The notes under the pieces were generated by a model, which was not told the origin of the DNA, ran no database searches, and saw only the letters and a list, made by a program, of their open reading frames with translations. This document shows positions 43,435 through 54,451 of a DNA stretch of 64,000 bases, one piece after another. This DNA comes from Sarocladium kiliense (taxonomy: Eukaryota; Ascomycota; Sordariomycetes; Hypocreales; Sarocladiaceae). The stretch spans positions 744,001 to 808,000 of the forward strand of contig JAUZTG010000003.1 of the NCBI GenBank assembly GCA_030734395.1. The letters are read 5' to 3'. Within the stretch, counting starts at the first letter, position 1; the number at the start of each line of letters is the position of its first letter. The translations under genes were made by a program, and so were the position numbers.

Positions 43435-45895
43435 ATGATGAGCCATGACGAGAGAATGCACGCAGCAGCATCCCCTCCAACACGTCGACAGGCCACAGCT
43501 TGTGACTGGTGCCGGGCGCACAAGGTCAAATGCGACACCCAGCAACCCTCATGCCATAATTGCGAGCGTCGGGGCGTGCCTTGCATCACGGTGAATCTTC
43601 GCAAGCCTAAAGCCGAGGGACAGCGATTGCAGCCGCGAGGTCGTCGTTCACGCGGCAGTCAGCGGTCACCGAGCACGACGTCAAGTCAAGCCTCCGCCGA
43701 TGTCACATTCACCAGCTGTGTGGCGGGGAGACGTAAGAAGAGAAGGGGAAGAGTACCAGAAGACCAACGCGTCGGGCAGGGACAGCAATCGGAACTTGCG
43801 GATCGCGAATTCTCCCCGTCACAGTATCCATCGAAACCGTGGCTACCAACGCAAAGAACCTTCGAGGCTCAGACGCCCGACAAGATCTTACCGGCTGTAT
43901 TTTCGACTCCCTTTGACTCCGACGATGCCCAGCTGGTCGATGGACAGCCTGGCGAAGGAAACAACACCAGCGTAACTCTCACCGCTGACAGGAGTCGTTT
44001 CCAATGTCAAGCCAGCAACTCTGGCAGTAGCCAGTTCATCATGGTGCAGTGGCTCGACTTGTTCTTTGCGCGATGCCCAACCTGGACGCCTATATCGCCT
44101 TCTTTTCAGCAAGGATTAGCCTACTCCGTCGATGTGCCACTCCCCTTACAGAGCACGCTGCCTGGGTTGCCCGAAAACGACAGGACCAACCGCCTGACAG
44201 CCCTCTTCTTTTCGCGTATCTATCCTATCTTCCCCGTCATCGACGCCGATGTCTTCAAGACATCCCTCGCCAACCTCCGTTGCAAGGTTGGCCACCAGCC
44301 TTCCAAGACCCTCGAGGCACAGGACTATCCGTTACTGGCCTCTGCGTACGCTGTGTTCAGCGCAGCTGCCGACGAGGAAGCTGGCGGCGTATGTGCTGAG
44401 GCTACTCACTACCTGCAAGCAGCGTACTCATTGTACGCACGTCTCGTGGCCATACCATATATGGATTCTGTACAGGCACTGCTGCTTATCACGCTGGTAT
44501 TGCGCAACCGCAGTAAGGACGGGGCTGGCTGGGGCAGCCTCAGCCAAGCCATCTGCATTGCCCAGTCCGCCGGTTTGCATCGTCACGCTCTTGACCACAG
44601 CCGCGCACAGTTGTCGCAAGATGGAACGAACCAACAAATATCCTGCGCATCGCCTGCAGTAGCGACCGATGAGGATCTTGGGGCTCGCCTTTGGTGGGCT
44701 GCATACACTTTAGAGCGGACCATGGTGCTTGAGACAGGACGCTCGTCGCTTATTCATGATGAAAGCTTTGATCAGGCCGTACCCTGCCGTGTTGGTACCC
44801 TGATCGCTGGCAAATTCTCGTTCGACTATTTCCACGCGCTTGTACGCCTAGCTCAGATCAAAGCACGCGCTATACGCCATCTCTACGGAAGTAAGGGTCA
44901 AGGCAAATCAGTGCGGGCTTTGCTGTCCGAGATGGGCTCTATTGATCGCGCGCTGTTGGATTGGGCAAACAGCTTCCCTGAAAAAATCCGGTTTGATGCC
45001 CAGCATAAAACTTTTCTCTGCTCCCAGAAAGCGAATACACTGACGTCTTTCAGGCCCGGCCGTGACCTATTCTGCGGCGTGAGCGAGCTGCATTTAGCAA
45101 CCTATGTATCCCTAGACTACCACCAAACGTGCGCAGCATCACCTTACAGTCGTGTTCCAGTTAGGACTCTTTCACTCTTTTTGACTAACAGTATGGCATA
45201 GGATGATTGCTTTACATCGGCCGGCGCTTATGTCGGCTCCTGGCTTTTTACGAAACCGCATAAACGAGTACTGCACCGGAACTCTCTGGCACCACCGGCT
45301 GCACTTTAGTCTTTGCATTGCGGCTGCTTCCGCAAGAGCCATCCTCAAAGCCATGAGTGACCTCAGATTGCACGCAGAACCATCTCGCATCATCACAGCG
45401 AACGGGACCCTCGTTGCAATACTTGCGCTCAGCATATACGTCACTAAGGCTCCTATGAACCATATGAATAACTCGGACATAGCGGTAAGTAACCTTTCGA
45501 GAAGATATCCGCATGATAGAAGCCTAGGTGATTGATAAGCATCGCAGCTCGTCTCAACATTCACTGAGCAGCTCGAAGTCGAGTACGCTGAAATGGGCCA
45601 AGACCCTGAATTTCCTAAGGGCCTCAAAACCCTAAGACTGCAGCTTTGTGATTATATCAACAGTCTGGGACCACACAAAGCCACTACTACCCACGTTCAT
45701 CAGGACTCAGTCCTACCTCAAGTACTGTCACACGACTCTCACACGGGAGACATCGACTACAGCGCAGAGGTAGCCAACCTCGAAGAGTCGTGGTCGAATT
45801 TCTGGCACGAGGACTTCAGCGACTTCCTGTCGCATCACGTAGAACAAGATGCAATGAACACGTACTTGTTAGGATTGACGCAAACATGGGCCTAG
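43435..45895 (+). CDS. Zn2Cys6 transcription factor with fungal-specific regulatory domain
   Basis: Three exons (43435-45128, 45202-45484, 45548-45895) give 774 aa. The zinc cluster sits near the N-terminus: CDWCRAHKVKC then CHNCERRGVPC, spacing C-x2-C-x6-C-x6-C-x2-C-x6-C. A basic, Ser-rich linker follows, then the middle homology domain (FFSRIYPIFPVIDADVFK, YPLLASAYAVFSAAADEEAG, LLLITLVLRNRSKDGAGWGS, LGARLWWAAYTLERTMVLE) and YHQTMIALHRPALM, which spans the first splice and fixes the unusual GTGCGC donor. Role: sequence-specific DNA binding; target unknown. It lies beside the transporter, monooxygenase and isochorismatase genes, whose promoters share CGGGTGGGA, so it is a natural candidate regulator. 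It is also only 1.7 kb from the GH43 gene; a role in pectin use is the alternative. Confidence 0.9.
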
Positions 45896-45966
45896 AAGCG
45901 CTTGTTTTCAAGATAGAGCCTCCTAAAATATACTACTAAAGGCATGCTCAATATCATGCGATTAGA

Positions 45967-47598
45967 TCAGGCACCCTCTCGCCCCTTGATCAGAAGCTTC
46001 TTCTGGTCTCGCTTATGAAGATAATCCACCAGGCATGCCACCGCAAATGATACTGGCTGCATGATAAGACACAAAAGATACCCTTTGAAAAATCGCGGCC
46101 CCTCCACCGTCGGCATCGCGAGGATAGGAACCCAAGTATTGCAGGCCATAGCGAAAGCGAGCATGGAGCTCAGGACAAATGCACGCTCCTCGGCATCGTC
46201 TGTGCAGATCAAGTTCGCCCACGAGTACATGACCGGAACCATGGCGTTCTCAACGTTAGATACTGCGACAGCGTACCACTTGTATCCGAATGGCGACTTA
46301 TCGTACGCTACAAAAGCAATGTGGCCCACGAAGGCGATGATATGTGCTACTCCAAAAAGTGGCAACCGTGCCTTGGCCCCAAAGCGATCAGCGACCCAAG
46401 CGAAGAGGACAATGAACACGATCCCCACGCATGGCGCCACTGCCGTCAGGCTGTTAACGGTAGATGTGGAATATCGCTCGTTGCTCCGGAACCACAAGGT
46501 GTAAGTGTTCTGCAACATAGATGCGTAACCCTGCTGAAAGACTATGCTCCAAGGTACAAGCACCCAGAAGTGCCAGCGACCAAAGAAGCGTTTCAACGAC
46601 GCCTTGGAGAGCGAAAGGGTCTGCGTGGCGCGACGGCCAACTGCATCAAGGCGTGTTTGCGCCAGAGCCAACTCCTCATCCGTGAAAAGCCGGCGGTTTG
46701 GATGTTGCGGCGTTCCGGGAAAGGTGAGAAGCCCAAAGATTGCCACAGGGAACACGATGACTCCCGATATCAAGAACATCCAGGCCCAGCTGGCCCGCCC
46801 AAGAGCGCCATCAAGGTCTTCCGAGATCCTTGCAGATATGAAGCCGTTGCTAATGGTGCCGATGGAACCAGCGACGTAGAATAGGCCGGAGCGGCGAGCA
46901 ATCTCATCGGGCCGGTACCAGCTCCCAAAGACGTAGTTCATGGTTGGAAAGAAGGCACCCTCGCCTAGGCCGACGAGGAAACGATAAGCAGCCAACTCGC
47001 TAAATGATGCCGCTCGGGTGGCAAGGACGGTTCCTAAGCCCCATACGGCCATGCATAGAGGGATGATAACGTTCGGAGGAGCGCGCGTGTTGGCCAAAGT
47101 CAAGGGTATAATTGATCTAACCACAGTCTGTGAGCAACACAAATCGTGAGGGGAAGGGACTGAAAACCATTGGAAAACATACACAGCATAGCCGACGAGG
47201 AAGATAGAGTTGATTTGCACAAACTCATTACCGAAGAACTCAAGGTCTTCCTTCATGCCACTCACGTAGGCATTGGCGTAAACAGCTCTGTCGATGTACA
47301 AGGCCTACCAATCTATAAGTCAGTCGTTGAGAGGCATTATCAGGGGAAAGAAAAGCCTGGAATCACAACGTACCCAAAATCCAACACAAGCAAAGGCCAA
47401 GATGTAGAGGTCGAGCTTCAAGATGACTCGGCGTTCAGCGGCCCCATCGTCAGGATGAAACCAGCGGAAGTTGGATGCTCGTTTCTCCCAGTTCCGGTTG
47501 ATGACAATATTTGCTTCCGCCGGGTTAGAAGAGGTAGAATCATTATCTAATACTTTGTCAAGGGCCGCGATCCCCTTTCCAAAATCTGCCTCAGCCAT
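45967..47598 (-). CDS. MFS transporter, Dal5/anion:cation symporter family
   Basis: Three exons (47598-47374, 47304-47183, 47116-45967) give 498 aa. The N-terminal motif AAERRVILKLDLYILAFACV precedes TM1, followed by LYIDRAVYANAYVSGMKEDL and, later, YRFLVGLGEGAFFPTMNYVF and GSWYRPDEIARRSGLFYVAG. These are typical of fungal allantoate/pantothenate/nicotinate-type (ACS family) permeases, which take up small organic anions. About 12 transmembrane segments can be traced. The second intron (GTATGT...GGTTAG, 66 nt) is a multiple of three without stops; it was spliced because TAVSIIPLTLANTR then reads normally, but a retained form is possible. Substrate unknown; the neighbouring monooxygenase and hydrolase suggest a degradable small carboxylate or amide. 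The gene is convergent with the transcription factor (71 bp apart). Confidence 0.88.
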
Positions 47599-48187
47599 AG
47601 TTCAGGGGTTCAGAATGGAGGACACTTCAGATAACGAGCAAGATAGAGATTGATAAAATGCGAACAGTGTTTCTTAGTAGTGAAGGAATTATCGTTGATG
47701 GTTTCCTTTTCTTCTCATATTTCTCCTTCAACAGGATGCTCAGGCTTATATATGTTTTCTCTTGCAGACAAACCCCCTTGCTACTCTAATCTCATACCTC
47801 ACTTCCACACGTGTCGAGAAGGCTGATGAACCTGGTGATGATGCAATTCAAGGCTGGAGTTGCGATTCGATGAAAAGCCAACTAGATAAGCATCGCTAAA
47901 GAAGCGCTATGCGAGAAATCAGATAGTTCGCGCTCGGACGGGTCGGAACTACAAGCTGACGTTGTGCTGTCGCGGTATTATCTCGGGTGGGAAACCGGGT
48001 CGGGAAGTTCGGGTGGGACATGATGGCAAGACAGTTCAGATGAGTAGCATGTCGACACCCTGCGGGTCTATGGCGCGACTGTCTGGAAGTCGATAGTAAA
48101 GGATCATTGAAATGATGTATATATGATAAATACTTAATAGATCAGAGCTGTGAGTTGTCTGGAACGCCGGGAGAGCAGCAATTAGCA
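47599..48187. promoter_or_regulatory. divergent promoter of the Dal5-type transporter and the monooxygenase
   Basis: 589 bp. CGGGTGGGA occurs at 47984-47992 and 48010-48018, with a related ACCGGGTCGGGA between. TATATAAG on the minus strand near 47,750 suits the transporter. The same motif recurs upstream of the isochorismatase gene. Confidence 0.6.
47984..48018 (+). promoter_or_regulatory. two CGGGTGGGA motifs in the transporter/monooxygenase promoter
   Basis: Exact copies at 47984-47992 and 48010-48018, 26 bp apart. The first extends to ATCTCGGGTGGGA, identical over 13 bp to a copy at 51195-51207 before the isochorismatase gene. Chance expectation for a 9-mer in the whole window on both strands is about 0.5. 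Confidence 0.55.
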
Positions 48188-50110
48188 ATGATCACGAAAA
48201 AGACGTCCAACGGGCAAAGGCCCAATTCAAGAGCCCCTGCTTATATTGGCTCAGGATCACCTTACGACCCTTCCCGCCCGGTATCTGTAAGCCACTCCCT
48301 GGGTGACTAAAACCTATGCCTTTGCTTCATTGCTTAACGTAGTGAAGGTTATCATAATAGGGGCTGGCGTTGCCGGAATTGCCACATCCGTGTTACTACA
48401 AGCAAAGATCCCAAATCTTAGTTACCAGATTTTTGAGAGAAATCCAAGAGTCGTGAGTTTCCACACCTGGTGAAATGAAGCTTAACTATTATGCTTCGTT
48501 CTTAACCCGCGTGTCTACCGTCATCCTGACGTATTCAGGGCGGCACATGGCAGGAACAGCAATACGATGGTGTCCGCTGTGACGTGCCATCGCATTCGTA
48601 CCAGCTTTCCTTCGAACCCAACACGCAATGGAGCGAGTTCTATGCTCAAGGCCATGAGATTCGTCAATACTATGAGAACGTGGCTCGCAAGTATGGTGTC
48701 GACAAGCATCTAAAGCTGTGCACGACCGTGACAAAGGCAGCTTGGATCCCAGACAAGTCCCAGTGGCAGGTCGACGTCAAAGAGAACGACACTAACTCAG
48801 CCTACACCGTGTACGCCGACTTCTTGGTATCTGCCACAGGCAGGCTGAACAATGCAAAGTTGCCTGACATCCCTGGCCTTGATCGCTTCGCAGGCACGGT
48901 GATGCACACAGGTCGCTGGGACAAGTCCATCACTCTCGAGAACAAGCGTGTAGCTGTGATTGGCAACGGTGCTTCGGGCATGCAGATTGTGCCTGCGTTG
49001 CTGCCGCGAGTGAAACATCTCGTGCACTTTGCCCGGACACGCAACTGGGTCTCACCGGCGTTCAATAATGGACTGACGGCTCTCGCAGCTAAGAATGGAC
49101 ACCCTGGCGGACATACTTTCTCCGAAGAGCAGCGGAAAGCTTTCGAACAAGATCCAGCCGCTTATCTGGAGTATCGTAGGGGGCTGGACGCCACATTTCA
49201 CAGAGGGCTTGCTGCCATGTACCTAGGCAGCGAGGCGAATGCCCAGTTACGCGCTGAGTTGACGGCTCTCATGTCTGATCGTGTGGATCACGACGAGGAA
49301 CTTCTGAAAAGGCTGATCCCTGAGTATGCACCTATCTGCAAACGGCTAACCCCTGCGCCGGGTTACCTAGAGGCGCTGCGAAACCCAAAGGTGGACTACG
49401 TGACTGAACCTATCTCTGAGGTTCAGGCAGATGGGCTTGTTACACGAGACTACGTACGGCACGAAGTCGACGTCATCATCACAGCAACTGGCTTCCCAGA
49501 TAGTTCCATCCCAGCGTTTCCTGTCATCGGCCGAGACGGACAGAACATCCAGGAGGTCTGGGGCGAAGGTGGCAGCATTGGCTACCCGCGCAGCTATTTC
49601 GGAGTGATGGCGCCGAACTTCCCAAACTACTTCTTCGTCCTACAAACGCAAGGGACGGCCTTTGGAGGCACAGTTCCCCAGCAGTGCGAACAGACAGCGA
49701 CGTACATTGCGCAATGCATCCGGAAGATCCAGGCGCAGTCATACGCCGCCCTCGAGCCGAAGGAGGAGGCCACCCGTGATTTCGACGCCGTGGTCGAGGG
49801 CTTCTTCTCCAACAAGACCACAACGGATAGCTGCAGCAGCTGGTGGAAGCAGGGCTCCGGCCCGTCTCGTGTCCTGATCGCCTGGCCTGGGACGGGGCAT
49901 CACAAATGGGATATCTCGCGGTCTCCTCGGTGGGAGGACTTTTCTTTCGAGAGGCGGAAAGGGGCTGAGGAGAACCTGTTCCATTACTTCGGCTCTGGTG
50001 TGACTGTAAAGGAGGAGAGAGGACGTTTGGAGACTGTGACGGCGTATCTTAGTGAGGTTGGGAAGGCAGACCTGTCCACCCTCCATGAGAGTTGGACACA
50101 GGGATACTGA
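48188..50110 (+). CDS. FAD/NADPH-dependent monooxygenase, Baeyer-Villiger type
   Basis: Three exons (48188-48280, 48348-48452, 48539-50110) give 589 aa. First Rossmann motif IIIGAGVAGIATSVLL (GxGxxG), then GGTWQEQQYDGVRCDVPSH, the Baeyer-Villiger fingerprint FAGTVMHTGRWD (FxGxxxHxxxW), and the second Rossmann motif VAVIGNGASGMQIVPAL for NADPH. DVIITATGFPDS is the usual ATG motif. Known chemistry of the family: oxygen insertion next to a ketone, or S/N-oxidation. The join between exons 1 and 2 was hard: the TAG at 48340-48342 breaks the frame, whereas the AAG at 48345-48347 after TTGCTTAAC restores SRP|VIIIGAG. The gene sits divergent from a Dal5-type transporter and tail-to-tail with an isochorismatase-like gene. 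Substrate unknown; a secondary-metabolite role is possible. Confidence 0.88.
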
Positions 50111-50309
50111 GGATCATGGAGTTATGTAGATATACGGGAATACCTATAGAATGCGCGATCTTTATTGATGCATCAATCTGTTAAGACGACTTTAGCTACA
50201 GAACAAGGCTACAGGTGGTGATCTTGATACGAGAGGCCGTAGCTGAAGCGTGCCATGAAGAATATGTTGCATATCCATCTCTCAACTTTCAATGAGGCAT
50301 GCTATATTT

Positions 50310-51036
50310 TTAATGGATGTCCTTTGACTCAATAATAGTTGCCACAACGTCTGCCAGTTCCGCAAGAGAGACCTGATGCCCACGTCAGTTGATAATTGCC
50401 TCGAATAGGGCTATAAATAACTCCATTGAAACTTACCCGCACAAGTTCCTCAGCTGTGGCGCCAGGAATGTCCCGATCGCCAATCGCGTCCCTAACCGCA
50501 TAAGGGTCATATCCAAGCTCGGCCGCTGCTCGAATCGTCGCAGAAACGCAGTTGTGTGCCATGTAACCTGGCAGACAGATAAATTTCAGCACTTATCGAT
50601 GGGGGTTGGGTTCTCCGCGGTGTTCCCACTTACCGACGACCGCGATCTTGGTCTTCTTAGTCGCATCGAGGTGCTTCTGGAAATCCGTCCCTGTGAATGC
50701 GCTTGCGTGTGCCTTATGCACAACCGGCTCGCCTTCCACGGGTGCAAGCTCATCAAGGATGCTGGCGAGTGGAGTGTTAGGCGTGAAGACTGGGGCTCCC
50801 TCTGGGAGTTGAGCTGCGACATGAATCACGCTGCCACCGCTGGATCGGTATCGATCAAGCAGAGCCTTGATAGCCGCTCGGGTCTCATTGATGCGGGCGA
50901 CTTTGAGCAAGCCGGTGGCGTACTCGTTTTGGGCGTCGATGATTACCAGGACGGAGTCAGCCAGGGTAGGCTTGTTGTCTTTGATGCCAAGCAAAGCTCG
51001 GAGGGTCTGCAGGTTGGTTCCGTTGGATGAGGCCAT
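50310..51036 (-). CDS. isochorismatase-like cysteine hydrolase
   Basis: Exons 51036-50634, 50567-50437 and 50372-50310 give 198 aa. The triad is visible: Asp in [11 protein letters not shown], Lys in [10 protein letters not shown], and Cys in [19 protein letters not shown], which lies just after the first intron. Known chemistry of the superfamily: hydrolysis of small amides or vinyl ethers (nicotinamidase, maleamate amidohydrolase, isochorismatase); which one applies cannot be told from sequence. The last exon is 21 codons ([20 protein letters not shown]). Its promoter carries three CGGGTGGGA copies shared with the adjacent monooxygenase and transporter, so the three genes may serve one degradation pathway. 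Introns are GTAAGT...CAG with lengths 66 and 64 nt. Confidence 0.9.
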
Positions 51037-51900
51037 GGTGACAAGAGTGCTCTTCAGTGTTTGAAATATGCGATTAGAGTAAAAAACACCACACGAGGTT
51101 TCCACGTGGACAGTGATGATAATAAGTAGGCATCGTCCGGGTGGGAGGGTCTCGAGTACAGGCATGGAATGCTTGGTAAAGCGCCCCGGGTGGGATCTCG
51201 GGTGGGATCTCGGGCGGGAGTGGCACGCACCCCAGGCACTCGTGGAGTCGCACCAGGTGGTAGTGGACCAACATTAGTAAAGCAAGACAGCCGCTTCTGT
51301 TTCCCTCAAGGAAAGCATTAATGAAGCATTGAATTGAATCATGAGCTCTACTCATAGGACCTCCCAATCGACGTAGTTACTTGAGCTTCTCCAGCGCATG
51401 TCCCACCCTCGGCCCCTGACGATGGGGGCTTTCTTCCCCGCTACGCCTCGCACGCCCACAGTCGGAGAGTTTGAGAACAATAAAGTTACGTTTAATAAGA
51501 TGACATGATAGATGCAGAGTCGGATATATATGTGTGTGTTGGTCGTTGGCGACATTCAGAAGAAGAGAAGATCCGATGCGCGCCTCGCCTTGCCTCTCAT
51601 CAGATCCCCTGCTCCTTCCTAATTGGGATTCTACGTGGGCTGAGAATGGTCCAGGCTTCAAGCGGTGCCTGGTGCTTCACAGTGGGGCTTCAAGATGGAG
51701 GCAGACGGCCATGGTCCTACCCCTGGTCGAACTCGCCGAGTGCGTCAAAGGGACTTCAACGAGTCTGGTCTCGCAGGAATGTACATCGTTTAAGACTGTT
51801 TTCAGGAACCTGCTCGAAGTTGGACGCATCATTCATCCCTCTTGTAAACCCATCTTGCTATGGTCGGCCCCTCATTCAAGCATATTCCAAACTAATACTC
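51037..51900. other. intergenic region upstream of the isochorismatase gene
   Basis: Promoter with the CGGGTGGGA repeats (listed separately), then 0.6 kb of unremarkable sequence with short overlapping frames, ending at the AT-rich island. CATGTCCCACCC at 51397-51408 is the reverse complement of GGGTGGGACATG found at 48011-48022. Confidence 0.5.
51138..51220 (+). promoter_or_regulatory. CGGGTGGGA cluster and 12-bp tandem repeat before the isochorismatase gene
   Basis: CGGGTGGGA at 51138-51146, 51187-51195 and 51199-51207; the last two belong to a tandem repeat with unit GGGTGGGATCTC, followed by a degenerate third copy GGGCGGGA. They lie 100-170 bp upstream of the ATG at 51036 (gene on the minus strand). 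Confidence 0.6.
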
Positions 51901-53250
51901 CTTACCTAATTTATAATTCATATATTAGATAGGCGAAGTAGGTTAAATATACCCCGAATAATAAGCATTTTCAATCTTCTTATTCTTTATAAAAAACGCC
52001 ACACCCCTTTGTTGAGATACTATATCTCTAAATCCCTGTTTTACTTACCAGCCGACTAATGCTTCTTCGGCGTACAGGACCTTCTCACTGTTTATAACAA
52101 GAAAAAAAAAGACATGGGGGGAAAATAATAGAGAAAATAAGAGAGAAAAAGTAGTATACTTAAGGAGTACATAACGGCCTTGAGCTAAAACCTTTTTAAA
52201 TGATTATTAGACTATTATGAAGTAGGAATTATTAGTTGTGCCAGATCCACTGCTAGGTCGCCGTATTCAAGTACTCATAAAGCTTAGCATTAGCATCCCA
52301 AACCCATTGCACTTTTCCAGAGACATTGGCCGCCTGCGAGGTGTCCTGGGCAGAACTTACTTGCTGATCTACTAGCAGCTTCTCCAGAGGTAACTAGCCG
52401 AGCTGCGAGTACATATTATTAAAATACATTTAGCCACAAGAGAGTAATGCTATAATGCTTATTACTATTGGCTTATATATTATATATACTATTAAATAAT
52501 AGATATTTTGAAAGCTAATAACAATACTAGTAAGAGCTATATTATAAGCGTTATTAAAGTGATCCTGCATGCTATTACTAAAATTAAGGTTATTATAAAG
52601 GCAGTATTTATTAAGAGCACTATAGCTGAGCTGGAAATACTACATATTATTGAAGCAAAGCTGCCTGTATAATAAGAGAGCTGCTTGCCCTAGGATAAAT
52701 ATACTTATAGGCTTTACTTGTTAGAAGTAAAATAACAAAATGAGCTCCGAGTTATATAGCAGGTAATTTAACTAGTGCCTTAAGCTTATATAAGCCTAAA
52801 CGATAAGGTATTAAGCTATGAAAAGGATGCATGCTTTTTATAAAGTGTAAGTTTTACTTATATTATAAGACCGAGGTTCTCGGGAATAGCTATATAACTT
52901 ATATTATCAAAATATATACTTTAATTATATATAACAGAACCCTTATTATAACTGGGAATTATACTCATAAGTTGCTATAATTATTACAATAATAAATTTA
53001 AGTGCGCTAGTAATTTATTGATAATTTATAAAGTTTAGGTTTATAGTATATTAGATATTAATATTAACCTTGTTATGAAAAGAAAACCTTACTTTTAGTC
53101 CTTATAAACCAAAAGTGGGCTTGCCTAAGCTTAGGCTATGCTTTAGCTATGCTTAAGCGAGCTTATGCTTAGTCTGCCTTAGCCTAAGCTTACCCTATAA
53201 TAGTCTCGCTTCAATAAAGCTTACCCTTATCTTAGTTTAAAGCGGCATTG
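51900..53250. repeat. AT-rich, TpA-rich island, probable RIP-mutated repeat
   Basis: About 1.35 kb with a sharp drop in GC, very many TATA/TTATAA strings and no open frame of note, bounded by normal-GC sequence. That is how repeats look after repeat-induced point mutation (C-to-T, enriching TpA). No terminal repeats or recognisable transposase remain. The right edge contains the 14-bp palindrome GCCTAAGCTTAGGC (53123-53136) and further TTAGCCTAAGCTTA strings. Confidence 0.65.
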
Positions 53251-54451
53251 CTTACCATCACAGACTAAAGAGGTAATGCAAGATGCCTATTTTGGGGGTG
53301 CATTTTCCCTGTTATACGCCTGAAGAGACTCTCCCTATGCCCAGAGTACATCAATCGATCAATACCGACTGACTTCCAACATTTTTCTGAACCTCCGAGT
53401 AATGAGACCTGTCCGATGCATCGAAGTCGAGCTTCAAGTGTTTTGGTGCATCTCTACCCGTGCTGGAGCCGGGCCAGACTGACCCGAGAGTGAATAAGGG
53501 ATCATTCAGAGCATTGAACAGGCTTTATCGACCTCGGTATTTCAAGGACCGAGACAGCTCAATGATACAAGGCGTGTGCTTGGACAGCGAGGAGAGCGTG
53601 TCGTTCACCAATCGGGCAAATGGAAGTGACGACCAACAGCAAAGAAACTACGGCGCAGGCAACCCTGGTATGATGATGGTTCATTCCTCAGAAATATCTC
53701 AACAGGGGATTGAGTTCGTGGCGGCGGCACAGTCTGCACGAATCGAGGAACCCAAGCTCTCGGCAAGAAACTACTCAATGCTACCCTCGCTGTCCATGAC
53801 GACTTCTCGCGCTGTACATAATAGGGTCGAGGATTATTATTGGAGCGGTACGTATGCATGCGGTATCCAGCGGCCTTTCCCTATTCGTCTGAGACTGCCG
53901 AAGCGTCCCCATATATCACAAATTAAACTACTACCTTGGCTACATTTAACACATGCTTTCATATTACAGCTCGGGAGAGCTCAGGCCGACGACCGCCAGG
54001 GAACGTTGGTGCTTCTCCGCATACCGAGCTTTGGGTGCAAGCTTTCCTCGCCGACTGTTGCCGGGGGGAGGTCTTAGCTCGACACTTGGCAGAACCAATC
54101 CGGGGACCCCACGGGGATCCCTGCGACGCTCTTTGCTGGCGAACTGAGTGTATCTCCAATGATTATTGCCCATGGTCACTGGTTGGCTCTGTTGGCAAGC
54201 TGCATGGAACCCACGTCTACAGGGCGTTAATGTGTCGATCAACTCGGTTGCCAGTCCTTCAAGCTGAAGTAGATGCAAGGAAATATATTTAGAGAACTAT
54301 AAACTCCGCAGTCAGCCGATTCGTGTGCTCTGAACATCCCTTTTGCTCCCACCTGTTGCCCTTCTTCACACGGCTTGATCCCCAACTCCATGGTCTATCG
54401 AGATCACCACAGAATTTACAATTAGCCTTGTTCAAAGCTACATATTCCAGG
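53251..54451. other. intergenic region with a possible gene remnant and a sugar-transporter promoter
   Basis: An open frame from about 53,460 can be spliced (GTACGT donor at about 53,847, TTACAG acceptor at about 53,970) to a second one ending near 54,292, but no ATG, signal peptide or known domain is visible. It may be a decayed gene beside the AT-rich island. TATAAA at 54298-54303 probably serves the transporter at 54452. Confidence 0.35.

Noticed and set aside
48303..48342. 40-nt intron in the monooxygenase using a GTGACT donor
   Set aside because: Too short and adds VSVSHSL before the FAD motif; the 67-nt intron with an AAG acceptor is better.
53460..54292. Two joinable frames before the sugar transporter read as a gene
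   Set aside because: No ATG start, signal or known domain; kept only as a possible remnant in the intergenic note.
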